DNA from: JAMQPK01 sp963761975
GTDB taxonomy: Bacteria; Acidobacteriota; Vicinamibacteria; Vicinamibacterales; JAMQPK01
Length of the DNA stretch: 64,000 nt
Direction of reading: 5' to 3'
Assembly: GCA_963761975.1 (NCBI GenBank)
Contig: CAVXIR010000004.1
Coordinates: 1,798,001 to 1,862,000, forward strand
In this document: in pieces, positions 9,278 to 18,370 of the stretch
How the letters are laid out: each line of letters opens with the position of its first letter
Numbering within the stretch: position 1 is the first letter of the stretch
Made by a program: the position numbers and the translations under genes
Notes under the pieces: model-generated
What the model was told of the DNA's origin: nothing
Databases searched by the model: none
The model's input: only the letters and a program-made list of their open reading frames with translations

Positions 9278-10372
9278 ATGAAGCGCCTTGCGCTGATTGC
9301 GGCCATCATGGTGGTCGAGTTTGCTATCCTCGAGGCGGGGCTGCATGTCTTCGGCGATTTCGAGGCCGGAGCGACTTTCCAGTCGCTCTTCGTGACCGAC
9401 GACCGGGTGGGGTACCGGCTTCGCCCCGGCGCCGAAGTGCGCTATTGGACGTCTGAATTCGATACGACGCTCGCCATCAATACGCAAGGCGTGCGCGACG
9501 ACGAACCCATCGGGCCAAAAGCGGCCGGCGAGCGTCGCGTTCTGATTCTCGGAGACTCGTACGTCTTCGCCGTCCAGGTGCCGTTTCGCGACACCATGGG
9601 CGAACGCCTCGAAGCCAGATTGAATGAAACCGAAACAGGCCATCGATGGCGTGTGATTGACGGCGGCGTCCAGGGATACGGCCCGGTCGAACAATGGCTG
9701 TTCTATCGCAACGTCGCGGCCGCGTTCGAGCCCGATGTCGTGCTGATCATGGTGTCGGTCGCCAACGACGCCATCGAAGCGCTCGATGCCCGTGCCACGC
9801 TCGAGGCCGGCAGAGTCCCCCAGGTCGGCGGACAAGCGGGGTTGGCCCGCTCGCGGATGCGGCAGGTCATCCGCTCGAGCGCGGTGCTGCAGCTCATTCG
9901 GCGGCGGTACGATCAATTACGCGCCCGGCTCTCAAACGCCGTCGCCGAACGGCCGCTCGCAACATATCTGGAAGAGGCACCAGCGGAGGTCGTCGAGGGC
10001 CTGGAGGTGGCGACGCAAGCATTTGGTCGCATTGCTGACGAGGCACGCCGCGATGGTGCCGGCGTGGCATTCGTGCTGATGCCGGCGCGCTTTCAAACCG
10101 ACGATCTGGAGTTCGACCGGATTGCAAAGGCCTCCGCAGACTCGGGAAGCCAGCTGGAGCGGCACGCCGCCACAGACCGTTTTACCAGCGCCCTGAAGCC
10201 CCTCGGCTATCCCATCCTCGATCTGCTGCCCGTGTTTGCCGCCATTCACGACGGACCGGCACTGCACTTTGTCCGCAACTCGCATCTCACCGCCCGGGGA
10301 CATCAGGTCACGGCCGACGCGATTCTGCAATTCCTCCGCGCCCACGGTCTCGTGCCGGGGCTTCGCCGCTGA
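9278..10372 (+). CDS. SGNH-type hydrolase / O-acyltransferase partner (AlgJ/AlgX-like role)
   Basis: 364 residues from the ATG at 9278. An N-terminal membrane anchor or signal (MKRLALIAAIMVVEFAIL) is followed by a block I motif RRVLILGDSYVFAVQVP near residues 87-103 (catalytic Ser in GDS). A likely block V is HFVRNSHLTARGHQ near residue 330, supplying His. This is an SGNH/GDSL fold. The gene's TGA overlaps the ATG of the downstream MBOAT gene by one base, so the two are almost certainly co-translated. In AlgI/AlgJ-type systems the MBOAT protein moves acetyl across the membrane and the SGNH protein transfers it to a periplasmic glycan. I infer the same division here. No polysaccharide polymerase is nearby, so the acceptor is unknown. 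Confidence 0.85.
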   Translation: MKRLALIAAIMVVEFAILEAGLHVFGDFEAGATFQSLFVTDDRVGYRLRPGAEVRYWTSEFDTTLAINTQGVRDDEPIGPKAAGERRVLILGDSYVFAVQVPFRDTMGERLEARLNETETGHRWRVIDGGVQGYGPVEQWLFYRNVAAAFEPDVVLIMVSVANDAIEALDARATLEAGRVPQVGGQAGLARSRMRQVIRSSAVLQLIRRRYDQLRARLSNAVAERPLATYLEEAPAEVVEGLEVATQAFGRIADEARRDGAGVAFVLMPARFQTDDLEFDRIAKASADSGSQLERHAATDRFTSALKPLGYPILDLLPVFAAIHDGPALHFVRNSHLTARGHQVTADAILQFLRAHGLVPGLRR

Positions 10373-11796
10373 TGGTCTTCAACTCCCTGCAGTTCGCCGC
10401 ATTCTTCGCGGTCGTCTATGCCCTGTATCGCGTCCTGCCGCACCGTGCGCAGAACGTGATGCTGCTCGCCGCAAGCTATGTCTTCTACGGAGCGTGGGAC
10501 TGGCGTTTTCTTGGATTGTTGCTCGGATCGACGGTTATCGACTTTCTGGTTGCGCGCTACATCAGCCGCGAGCGATCGCGCCCGAAGCGGCGCCTCGCGC
10601 TACTCCTGAGCCTTGTCTACAACCTCGGGGTTCTCGGGTTTTTCAAGTACTTCAACTTTTTTGCCGACGGCCTCGTCCGGGCGTTCAGCCTTGCGGGATG
10701 GCGCGCCGATCCAGTCACGCTGCACGTTCTGCTGCCAATGGGCATTTCGTTCTACACGTTCATGACCATTTCCTATGTCATCGATGTGTATCGCGACGAA
10801 ATCACACCAGAGGACAACCTGATCGACTTCGCGCTGTTCGTCGCATATTTTCCGCATCTGGTTGCCGGGCCGATTCTCCGCGCTTCCAAGCTGCTGCCGC
10901 AGATCACGCATCGGCGAGTGCTGACACGAGAGCAAAGCGTCGAAGGGCTCTGGCTCGTCGGATGGGGCCTGTTTCAGAAGATGTTCGTCGCCGACAACCT
11001 TTCGGAGATCGTCGCATCCGCGTATCGCCCCGGCTTGTCCGCAAGCGGAGCCCAGGTGCTCGTGGCGACCTATGCCTTCGCTTTTCAGATTTACGGGGAC
11101 TTCGCCGGGTATTCGAACATGGCGCGCGGCATCTCGAAGCTGCTCGGCATCGAGCTCAACGTGAATTTCCGGTTTCCCTATTTCGTCGCATCGCCACAGG
11201 AATTCTGGCGCCACTGGCACATCAGCTTGTCGACCTGGCTGCGCGACTATCTTTACATCCCGCTGGGTGGCAGTCGCGCCTCTGAAACGGCGACGAAGCG
11301 CAACCTGATGATCACGATGGTCCTCGGCGGGCTGTGGCACGGCGCCGCATGGACGTTTGTGTTGTGGGGCGTCTATCAGGGCCTTGCGCTCGTCACGGCG
11401 CGCAGCCTCATGCGATGGGCCGACGCGCGCGGCATTTCGGTCGCGCCCGGGTTGAACTGGCGGCGCGCCGCGCTCGTCGTGCTCATGTTTCACGTGACCT
11501 GCTTCGGGTGGTTGATCTTCCGTGCCGAGTCCGCGGCTCACATCGGCTCACTCACACGGCGCGTGGTCACCGACCTGGTGCCCTCGATGCACACGCTGCC
11601 CGCCTCGCTTGCGCCAGTTCTGTTGATCGTTGCGCCGCTGATGATCGTCCACGCCTATCAGGCACGACACGAGTCCGAATCGGCGCCTCTCGGCCTGGTC
11701 CCGCCGATTCGGTACGCCCTTTACGCGGGGGTCTTCTATCTCGTCCTGCTGTTCGGCAGCTTCGAGGGAGCGCAATTCATCTACTTCCAGTTCTGA
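10372..11796 (+). CDS. MBOAT family O-acyltransferase, AlgI-like
   Basis: 474 residues, many membrane helices, full length for the AlgI/PatA branch of MBOAT proteins. Diagnostic segments are YVFYGAWDWRFLGLLLGS near the N-terminus, LGFFKYFNFFAD, LLPMGISFYTFMTISYVIDV, FVAYFPHLVAGPILR, FWRHWHISLSTWLRDYLYIP near residue 279 and MVLGGLWHGAAWTFVLWG near residue 317, which holds the catalytic His. Proteins of this type pass acyl groups from the cytoplasm to an extracytoplasmic acceptor. It is coupled to the SGNH protein by an overlapping TGATG. About 100 nt of spacer separates it from the next gene. Confidence 0.93.
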   Translation: MVFNSLQFAAFFAVVYALYRVLPHRAQNVMLLAASYVFYGAWDWRFLGLLLGSTVIDFLVARYISRERSRPKRRLALLLSLVYNLGVLGFFKYFNFFADGLVRAFSLAGWRADPVTLHVLLPMGISFYTFMTISYVIDVYRDEITPEDNLIDFALFVAYFPHLVAGPILRASKLLPQITHRRVLTREQSVEGLWLVGWGLFQKMFVADNLSEIVASAYRPGLSASGAQVLVATYAFAFQIYGDFAGYSNMARGISKLLGIELNVNFRFPYFVASPQEFWRHWHISLSTWLRDYLYIPLGGSRASETATKRNLMITMVLGGLWHGAAWTFVLWGVYQGLALVTARSLMRWADARGISVAPGLNWRRAALVVLMFHVTCFGWLIFRAESAAHIGSLTRRVVTDLVPSMHTLPASLAPVLLIVAPLMIVHAYQARHESESAPLGLVPPIRYALYAGVFYLVLLFGSFEGAQFIYFQF

Positions 11797-11893
11797 GGCT
11801 GATTAGCTGCGCTGGCAATTCTCGCTGTCGCTCCAACCCTCTGCACTTATAATAGGAACTCTCACGAATCCAGCTGTTTACAGAGGATCATTG

Positions 11894-14077
11894 ATGCCCC
11901 GTCGCCGGATTCTGTCGCTCGTTGGCGTGGCGCTGCTGCTGGGCGCCGTCGGCGCTGCCCAGGCGCCACAGGCACCACCGTCGGTCACCTTTCAGGTCGA
12001 GGTCAACTACGTCGACGTCGACGCGGTTGTCACGGATGGCAAGGGCAATTTCGTTCCCGGGCTGAGCCGGGACGACTTCGAGGTCTTCGAAGACGGCAAA
12101 CCGCAGAAGATTGAGATGTTTTCGTACGTCGAGTTACCGGTCGAGCCGCCAGACCGCTTCGCCGCGCTCGATCGTCCCGTCACGAGCGACGTCAGGTCGA
12201 ACCGCCGCACCTTCGATGGCCGCGTCTATGTGCTCGTGATGGACGACCTCGACATCAGTCCGCTGCGCACGTCGCTCGTCAAGCGATCGGCGCGGGAGTT
12301 CATCGAACGGCATTTCGGCGCGAACGACATCGCGGCGGTCGTGTATACGAGCGGGCGCAGCGACGCCACGCAGGACTTCACCAACGATCGCAATCTCCTG
12401 CTCGCCGCCGTCAATAAGTTCGTCGGGCGCCGTCTGCAATCGGCGGCCATCGAAGCGCTGGAGAGGCATTATCATCGCGAGTTCACCCGCCTCGACCGGC
12501 AGGAGAACGAGGTCGATCCCAGCCCGAACATCACCGACACCGACGCACCGATCAGCGTGCTCGACCTCCAGCGGGAACAGCGGGCGCTCGCCGTGCTCGA
12601 TACGCTGCGCAATCTCGGTGAATTTCTCGCCGGCGTACGCGGCCGTCGCAAGGCTGTGTTGCTGTTCAGCGAGGGCATCGAGATGCCGTTGAGCGAGATC
12701 TACAGCATCCACACGCCAACCGATGTCGGTGGCGCCATTCGCGACGCGATCACGGCGGCTGCACGGTCGAACGTCAACTTCTTCGCCCTCGACCCGCGCG
12801 GTCTCATCGGGATGACGACCGAGTTCATCGAGCTCGCCGGATCGGGCGCGCCGAATGTGGCGACCAGTGTCTTCGGATCGCAGAACGCCCAGCAAGGCCT
12901 GCTGAACGAGATGAAGCTGTCGCAGGACAGCCTTCGCACGCTGTCGGAAGAAACAGGCGGATTTGCGGCCGTCAATCAGAACATGCTCGGCGCAGCGTTC
13001 AGCCGTATTGTCGATGCAAACAGCCGGTACTACGTGCTCGGATACTACCCGCCCACGCAGGCGCGCGACGGCCGTTTTCACCGCATCGAAGTCAAGGTGA
13101 AGCGGCCGGGCCTGCACGTCTCTGCGCGGCGAGGATATGCCGCGCCGCGCGGCCGCACGCCGGCCGAACGGCGACGCGACGAAGAGGTGCGGCGCACGCG
13201 AGAAGCGAGGAAGGGAGCTGTCAACAACACCTCAGCGGAGCTTCGTGATGCGCTCAACGCCCCCTTATACCAGGGCGGTCTCGCCTTTTCTGTCCAGGCC
13301 GCGCCGTTCAGACTGAACCAGAAAGAGGCGTCGATCGCGCTGGCCATCGAGTTCGACGGCGAGAAGCTGCAGTTCGCGCCAAAGGATGGGTTGTTTGCCA
13401 ACAATGTGGAGGTGGCGTTTTTCGGCATCAATCAGAACGGACGCGCCCTGCGAACGACACGCACCGAGCTGAATCTGACGCTTCGGCCGGAGTCGCTCAA
13501 GCGCGTCAAAACCGGCGGCCTTCGGATTAATGAGCGCATGACGCTCGAGCCAGGCCGATATCAGATTCGCGTCGGGGTGCGCGACGCCACCGCCCAGGTC
13601 GGTACGGTGTTTTACGACCTTGTCGTGCCCGATTTCCGCAAAGAACAAGTCATGATGAGCGGCCTCCTCCTGACGGCCACATCGGCTCAGTCGGCCATGA
13701 CGGCACAGCCCGATAAAACGGCGCCGGCGGGCCTGCCCGGGCCGGCGACCGGCCGCCGGACGTTCTCGCGAAACGACACCGTGACAGTATTCGCCGAAAT
13801 CTACGACAATATCTCTCGCCAGCAGCCGCGCGAGATTGAAACCGCCGTCAGCCTGACGTCGGAGACCGGACAGGAAGTGTTCAACGCCAGGGACAGCATT
13901 CCGAACCCCTCGACTTCGCTCGGCACAGGGGGCGCCGGGTACTGGACCGCGTATGCACTGGCCCGCGATATTCCCCTGAAGGACGTCGCCGCCGGCCGGT
14001 ATCTCCTGAAGGTCGAAGCCAAATTACGTGGAAATGCCAATCCAGTTGTCCAGGAGACTTTGATTACAGTTCAATAA
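11894..14077 (+). CDS. Exported VWA domain protein, acidobacterial type (paralogue 1)
   Basis: 727 residues, of the exported VWFA-related family largely confined to Acidobacteria. It has a signal peptide (ILSLVGVALLLGAVGAAQA), a conserved NYVDVDAVVTDGKGNFVPGL start, a VWA core with VYVLVMDDLDIS near residue 112 in place of a classical MIDAS, GRRKAVLLFSEGIEMP, ALDPRGLIGM, LRTLSEETGGFAAVNQN and RYYVLGYYPPTQARDGRFHRI. The C-terminal half is beta-rich (LEPGRYQIRVGVRD, FYDLVVPDFRKE). The role is unknown; a surface or periplasmic binding function is usually presumed. ATG 11894 is chosen over the TTG at 11891. A short in-frame insert encoding NPSTSLGTGG sits near residue 675. The next gene is a close paralogue in tandem. 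Confidence 0.9.
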   Translation: MPRRRILSLVGVALLLGAVGAAQAPQAPPSVTFQVEVNYVDVDAVVTDGKGNFVPGLSRDDFEVFEDGKPQKIEMFSYVELPVEPPDRFAALDRPVTSDVRSNRRTFDGRVYVLVMDDLDISPLRTSLVKRSAREFIERHFGANDIAAVVYTSGRSDATQDFTNDRNLLLAAVNKFVGRRLQSAAIEALERHYHREFTRLDRQENEVDPSPNITDTDAPISVLDLQREQRALAVLDTLRNLGEFLAGVRGRRKAVLLFSEGIEMPLSEIYSIHTPTDVGGAIRDAITAAARSNVNFFALDPRGLIGMTTEFIELAGSGAPNVATSVFGSQNAQQGLLNEMKLSQDSLRTLSEETGGFAAVNQNMLGAAFSRIVDANSRYYVLGYYPPTQARDGRFHRIEVKVKRPGLHVSARRGYAAPRGRTPAERRRDEEVRRTREARKGAVNNTSAELRDALNAPLYQGGLAFSVQAAPFRLNQKEASIALAIEFDGEKLQFAPKDGLFANNVEVAFFGINQNGRALRTTRTELNLTLRPESLKRVKTGGLRINERMTLEPGRYQIRVGVRDATAQVGTVFYDLVVPDFRKEQVMMSGLLLTATSAQSAMTAQPDKTAPAGLPGPATGRRTFSRNDTVTVFAEIYDNISRQQPREIETAVSLTSETGQEVFNARDSIPNPSTSLGTGGAGYWTAYALARDIPLKDVAAGRYLLKVEAKLRGNANPVVQETLITVQ
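13906..13932. repeat. In-frame palindromic insert E2
   Basis: CCCCTCGACTTCGCTCGG plus a CACAGGGGG tail forms a hairpin inside the VWA gene and is read as PSTSLGTGG. On the minus strand it begins CCTGTGCC, resembling the CCTGTCC end of inserts E1 and E3. The downstream paralogue has no such peptide at this position. Confidence 0.5.
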
Positions 14078-14082
14078 CAGGA

Positions 14083-14140
14083 CTAAAGTCCTGTGCCACG
14101 AGGCACTCTACGTGCCAAGTACCGGTGGCACAGGGCTTAG
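14083..14140. repeat. Intergenic hairpin R1 (CTAAAG...TGTGCCAC type)
   Basis: CTAAAGTCCTGTGCCAC (14083-14099) pairs with GTGGCACAGGGCTTAG (14125-14140) between the two VWA genes. Related arms recur at 60027-60090 and 61853-61909, so this is a dispersed REP-like element. It would lie in the leader of the second paralogue. Confidence 0.65.
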
Positions 14141-14151
14141 CTGAGGTTCTT

Positions 14152-16401
14152 ATGAAGACACGAACTCTTATTGCCCTCACGCTCGCGGCGGCCGCTCTAC
14201 AGTCGCCGTTCGTCAAGGCCCAGGACCCACAGCAAACCAACCCTTCAATTACGTTCCAGGTCGAAGTGAACTACGTCGACGTCGACGTCGTGGTCACCGA
14301 CGAAAAAGGCAACTTCATCAATGGCCTGACACGGGACGATTTCCAGGTGTTCGAGGACGGCAAGCCGCAGAAGGTCGACATGTTCTCGTTTGTCGAGATC
14401 CCGGTCGAACGGCAGGGCCGCTATGTGTTTGCCGATCGGCCCATCGCTCCCGACACGCAATCCAACCGCGAGCCTTTTGCTGGTCGTCTGTACGTGATCA
14501 TCCTCGACGATTTCGACGTGGCCGCCATGCGAACGGCGCAGGTGAAAAAGTCGGCGAAGGAATTCGTCGATCGATACATGGGTGCCAACGACGTCGCGGC
14601 GGTGATCCACACGAGCGGCCGCACCAATGCGGCGCAGGAATTCACGAGCAACAAGCAGCTGCTCCACGCCGCCATCGACAAGTTCATGGGCCAGCGCATG
14701 CGGTCGCTCACCCTCGAGCGGCTCGACTCGTACTATCAGCGTCTATCGCAGACCATTAACGACCAGCCGTCGTCGGCGGACGATGGCAACAACCAGCAGC
14801 CCGCGTCGACCGACCCCGGTGGCTACTCGAGACTGGACCCGGGTGATTTCGAGCGCGGCTACCGTGCCACCAGCGTGCTCGACACTTTGAAGTACACGGC
14901 CGAGTTTCTGACGAGCGTACGCGGACGGCGCAAGGCGGTCATTTTCTTCAGCGAGGGCATCGACTATCCCGTCTACGACTCGTTCAGCGGCCAGAATGCC
15001 TCCGATGTGATTCGCGCCACGCAGGACGCCATCACGATGGCGGCGCGGGCCAACGTCAACTACTACACGATCGACCCGCGCGGGCTTGTCGGCATGACAA
15101 ACGAGTTCATGGAGATGGCGGGCGGCGGGTCTCCCGAGATGGCGGGCGGTCCCGCGATGGTAACTCCAGGTACGAACACCCCGATTACGGGAGGCGTGTT
15201 CAACGCGCAATCAGAGTTGATGAACGAGCTGATGCTCTCGCAGGGCAGTTTACGCGAGCTGGCCGAGCAGACCGGCGGCATTGCCTCGGTCAACACGAAC
15301 TCGCTGACAACGGCGTTCGAACGCATCGTGCAAGCCAATAGCCGCTATTACGTGCTCGGCTACTATCCCCCCACGCATCCGCGTGACGGGCGGTTCCATA
15401 AGATCGAGGTCCGCGTAAATCGGCCGGGACTCCGGATCGAAGCCCGGCGCGGATACGCGTCGCCGCGCGGCCGCACCACCGAGGAACGGAAACGCGAAGA
15501 AGAAGCGAGGCGCGCGCGCGAAGCCAGCCGGCCCAACGCCGACAAGACGTCCTCCGAGCTTCGTGGCGTGTTGAATTACCCGCTGCAGCAGACCGGGCTC
15601 AACTTCACGGTGCAGGCGGCGCCATTCAGGAATACCCCGAAGGAGGCATCGGTGGCGCTGTCCATCGAAATCGACGGCAATAAGCTGCCGTACGACCCGC
15701 CCGATGCGAAAGGGCTGGTCGCGAACAAGGTGGAGCTCTCGCTTTACGGCGTGAACGATCAGGGGAAAGCGCTGGGCGGTACACATTCGGTCCTGGATCT
15801 CACTCTCCGCCCAGAGACGCGCGAGCGCGTCAACGCGAACGGCGTGCGCGTGAATCCGCGTGTCAACCTTCCACCCGGACGTTATCAGCTGAGAATCGGC
15901 GCGCGCGAGAGAGTCGGCGGCCTCAGCGGCACGGTGTTTTACGATCTCGTGGTACCGGACTTCCGCAAGGACAAGCTGATGATCGGCGGCCTGCTGCTGG
16001 CGGCCGCGTCGAGTCAGCAGACGCCGAGCATCCAGCCAGATCCGATTGTGAAGCTGCTGCCGGCTGCGGCGACGAGCCGCCGCGAATTTCCGCGCGGCGA
16101 CACGCTCGCGCTCTACACGGAGATTTACGACAACATCAACTCACGCCAGCCCCGTCGCTACGACGTATCCGTGCGGCTGTTGTCGGAAGACGGCAAAGAG
16201 GTGTACGTGAGCCGCGACGAGTTGGCCAACGCAGCAACGCCCACCGACAAGCCGTGGGAAATTTACGGGTATCCCAAACAGATTTCTCTGAAGGACGTAC
16301 CCCCCGGACGCTATCTCCTTCGCGTCGATGCGCAGGTGCGCGGCAACGTGGAAGACGCAAAGCCTGCATTCAAGGAAACGCTGATCACGATCTTGCCGTG
16401 A
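14152..16401 (+). CDS. Exported VWA domain protein, acidobacterial type (paralogue 2)
   Basis: 749 residues from the ATG at 14152, colinear with the preceding gene. It has a signal peptide (ALTLAAAALQSPFVKAQ), NYVDVDVVVTDEKGNFINGL, RLYVIILDDFDV near residue 112, GRRKAVIFFSEGIDYP, TIDPRGLVGMTNEFMEMAGG, a Gly/Pro-rich insertion absent from paralogue 1, LRELAEQTGGIASVNTNS, RYYVLGYYPPTHPRDGRF and FYDLVVPDFRKDKLM. The shared order of motifs end to end shows a tandem duplication. The spacer of about 75 nt holds hairpin R1, so the two may share a promoter with the hairpin tuning the second. No function is assigned to the family. Confidence 0.9.
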   Translation: MKTRTLIALTLAAAALQSPFVKAQDPQQTNPSITFQVEVNYVDVDVVVTDEKGNFINGLTRDDFQVFEDGKPQKVDMFSFVEIPVERQGRYVFADRPIAPDTQSNREPFAGRLYVIILDDFDVAAMRTAQVKKSAKEFVDRYMGANDVAAVIHTSGRTNAAQEFTSNKQLLHAAIDKFMGQRMRSLTLERLDSYYQRLSQTINDQPSSADDGNNQQPASTDPGGYSRLDPGDFERGYRATSVLDTLKYTAEFLTSVRGRRKAVIFFSEGIDYPVYDSFSGQNASDVIRATQDAITMAARANVNYYTIDPRGLVGMTNEFMEMAGGGSPEMAGGPAMVTPGTNTPITGGVFNAQSELMNELMLSQGSLRELAEQTGGIASVNTNSLTTAFERIVQANSRYYVLGYYPPTHPRDGRFHKIEVRVNRPGLRIEARRGYASPRGRTTEERKREEEARRAREASRPNADKTSSELRGVLNYPLQQTGLNFTVQAAPFRNTPKEASVALSIEIDGNKLPYDPPDAKGLVANKVELSLYGVNDQGKALGGTHSVLDLTLRPETRERVNANGVRVNPRVNLPPGRYQLRIGARERVGGLSGTVFYDLVVPDFRKDKLMIGGLLLAAASSQQTPSIQPDPIVKLLPAAATSRREFPRGDTLALYTEIYDNINSRQPRRYDVSVRLLSEDGKEVYVSRDELANAATPTDKPWEIYGYPKQISLKDVPPGRYLLRVDAQVRGNVEDAKPAFKETLITILP

Positions 16402-16408
16402 CTCACCA

Positions 16409-16497
16409 TTGGCAGATTCGAAGATTCGCAGATTGATAGATTGAAAGGCGCGAGTTTCCAGCCTCACAATCTTCCAATCTTCGAATCTGCGAATAGG
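16409..16497. repeat. Array A5: AGATTCG inverted arms
   Basis: The left arm (16409-16445) has GGCAGATTCG-type units and the right arm (16463-16495) CAATCTTCC/GAATCTGCG units in the opposite sense. The unit is that of A4 and A6. It fills the gap between the VWA stop (16401) and the ribosome-binding site of the next gene. Confidence 0.78.
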
Positions 16498-16505
16498 AGG
16501 TTCAG

Positions 16506-17621
16506 ATGAAGCGCTGGGTTGCCCTGCTCGCGTTGCTCACTCTCGTGCCCTCTTCGGCTCTAATGCAGGAAAAGGGCGGCGAAGATGAGTTCGGTCCGTA
16601 TGAGGTCGTCGCCAACTGGCCGCAACCCATCCCCGGCACCGAAGGTTACACCTGGGGATCGACGGGAGGCGTATTTGCCGAAACACCCGATCGTGTCTGG
16701 ATCGTGCAGCGCGGCATGATTCCGCTGCCGGCCGGCGCCAAGTTCGGCGCTCCGCTGCCGGGCAACGCCACTGGCGCACAGAATCAGAAGTGGCAGCATT
16801 GCATTTTCGTCGTCGATCGCAACGGGCGGATGGTGCAATCGTGGACACAGCACGACAAGATCTTCGCCGTGAAGGGCGCCCGGGGACCCCACAAGATCAA
16901 GATGAACCCTTACGATCCACAGAAGCACGTCTGGATCATGGACGACAACCTGCATCAGCTCTTCAAATTCACATATGACGGCAAGCTGGTGCAAACCTGG
17001 GGCGAGCAGCTCGTGCGCGGCGAAGATCAGTCCCACTTCGGCCGTCCCACCGACATCGACTGGCTGCCTGACGGAACGTTCTTCGTCAGCGACGGCTACA
17101 CCAACACACGTGTCGTCAAGTTCAGCCCGGAAGGCAAATACCTGACATCATGGGGCACGTCGAGCGAGGGCAAGACCAATCCGGGCCCGAACGAGATGCA
17201 CACCGTCCACAGCATTGCGATCGGACGCGATCGGAAGGTCTATGTCTCAGACCGGACGAACAGCCGCATTCAGATCTTCGACGAGAACGGCAAATTCATC
17301 GAGATGTGGACGAACATCCGGCGGCCGTATCACGTGATGATGACCCGCGATCAGTTCCTGTGGGTGTCTGACGGCGAAACGCACAAGATGCTGAAGTACG
17401 ACCTGAGCGGCAAGTTCCTGTACGGGTGGGGCACGTTCGGCCCGATGCCCGGCCGGCTCAACGGCGTGCATCAGTTCTCAGTCGATCAGGAAAACAATCT
17501 GTACGTCGCCGAAGTCTTCAACGGCCGCGCCCAGAAGTTTCGTCCGCGCAAAGGAGCCGATCCCGCCAAGCTCACAGGGCAGGAGCTGAGGCACGGAGCG
17601 TTGTGGTCACGGACTAATTAG
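16506..17621 (+). CDS. Exported NHL-repeat / six-bladed beta-propeller protein
   Basis: 371 residues with a signal peptide (WVALLALLTLVPSSAL) and AATAGGAGG as ribosome-binding site. NHL-type blades are visible as GRMVQSWTQHDK, HVWIMDDNLHQLFKFTYDGK, GRPTDIDWLPDGTFFVSDGY, NTRVVKFSPEGKYLTSWG, HSIAIGRDRKVYVSDRTNSR, DQFLWVSDGETHKMLKYDL and VDQENNLYVAEVFNGRAQKF. Closest in style are peptidyl-alpha-hydroxyglycine alpha-amidating lyase-like NHL proteins common in soil bacteria. Propellers of this kind may be lyases, lactonases or binding proteins, and no catalytic residue can be fixed here. It probably forms a transcription unit of its own between arrays A5 and A7. Confidence 0.85.
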   Translation: MKRWVALLALLTLVPSSALMQEKGGEDEFGPYEVVANWPQPIPGTEGYTWGSTGGVFAETPDRVWIVQRGMIPLPAGAKFGAPLPGNATGAQNQKWQHCIFVVDRNGRMVQSWTQHDKIFAVKGARGPHKIKMNPYDPQKHVWIMDDNLHQLFKFTYDGKLVQTWGEQLVRGEDQSHFGRPTDIDWLPDGTFFVSDGYTNTRVVKFSPEGKYLTSWGTSSEGKTNPGPNEMHTVHSIAIGRDRKVYVSDRTNSRIQIFDENGKFIEMWTNIRRPYHVMMTRDQFLWVSDGETHKMLKYDLSGKFLYGWGTFGPMPGRLNGVHQFSVDQENNLYVAEVFNGRAQKFRPRKGADPAKLTGQELRHGALWSRTN

Positions 17622-17632
17622 AGATCTCAGTC

Positions 17633-17694
17633 ATGGCAGAGGGCAGATGGCAGATGACGTCTTCTGCCATCTGCCATCATCCATCTGCCATAAC
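17633..17694. repeat. Array A7: inverted GGCAGATG / CTGCCATC arms
   Basis: GGCAGAGGGCAGATGGCAGA (from 17635) is opposed by CTTCTGCCATCTGCCATC and further units up to 17693. It lies just after the NHL stop and supplies an ATG in frame with the next open frame. Confidence 0.78.
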
Positions 17695-17710
17695 GGGCAG
17701 TACACCGTTC

Positions 17711-18301
17711 GTGACCTCCACAGTCTCCTTCCACTTCGGCAGTCCGCAGTTCGCATTCAATTCGGGTTACGTTGCGTTCTTCAAGGGCGCGCGTCTGCGG
17801 TCGGACGGCGAAATCTCGACCGGCGAGATTACAGGCGGGCTCATCGATGGCGTGCTGGTGGAAGGTCCAATCGACTTCGATGCGATGCTGTACCAGTTGA
17901 CCGTCACGCGGAAGTCGGACAATCGTCCTTATAACGTTACGTCGCTCTGGGTTTCGAGAGCGATGACCGCCGACGAGATTCACTCTGGTTGCGTCGCTGT
18001 AGAGCTCAATCTTCCCGTCGTGCTGGTCATCCAGGTAAAGGATTCAACCGGCGCAACCGTGCCGGCGGTCGTCAGCCTTTCGATTCCGTCGATGACAGCG
18101 GTACTGGAAGCGCCTATCGATGGCGACCTTGTGCTGTTCGGAACTCCCGGACGTCATAGGATACGCTTGGTGTCGGTTGGTGATCGGTTGATGATGCGCG
18201 AGCGGGTATTCGAGGAGTTCGACGTGAAACCGGACGACACTGGCGAACGCGTGATCGTGCTGCGCGTTCCGACGCCAGATCCCCGAACTCTGAACCCTTG
18301 A
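17711..18301 (+). CDS. Hypothetical protein
   Basis: About 196 residues from a GTG at 17711 (VTSTVSFHFGSPQFAFNSG). The frame is open back to an ATG at 17633, but those first 26 codons are pure array sequence, so I do not use it. No family recognised. Predicted beta-rich character (LVIQVKDSTGATVPAVVSLS, GRHRIRLVSVGDRLMM, ERVIVLRVPTPD) suggests an immunoglobulin-like or carboxypeptidase-regulatory-like fold, and there is no clear signal peptide in the short form. It may be the 3' remnant of a longer gene cut by array A7. The stop is followed directly by array A6 and the convergent dehydrogenase. Confidence 0.5.
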   Translation: MTSTVSFHFGSPQFAFNSGYVAFFKGARLRSDGEISTGEITGGLIDGVLVEGPIDFDAMLYQLTVTRKSDNRPYNVTSLWVSRAMTADEIHSGCVAVELNLPVVLVIQVKDSTGATVPAVVSLSIPSMTAVLEAPIDGDLVLFGTPGRHRIRLVSVGDRLMMRERVFEEFDVKPDDTGERVIVLRVPTPDPRTLNP

Positions 18302-18306
18302 TCTAA

Positions 18307-18367
18307 CAACCCACAATCTCCGAATCTGCCACGAATCTCCCAATCTACCAATCCGTCAATCTACCAA
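18307..18367. repeat. Array A6: CAATCTNCC units, one arm
   Basis: Seven degenerate AATCT units fill the 69-nt gap between two convergent stops (18301 and 18371). The unit matches the right arms of A4 and A5. Confidence 0.75.
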
Positions 18368-18370
18368 TGC

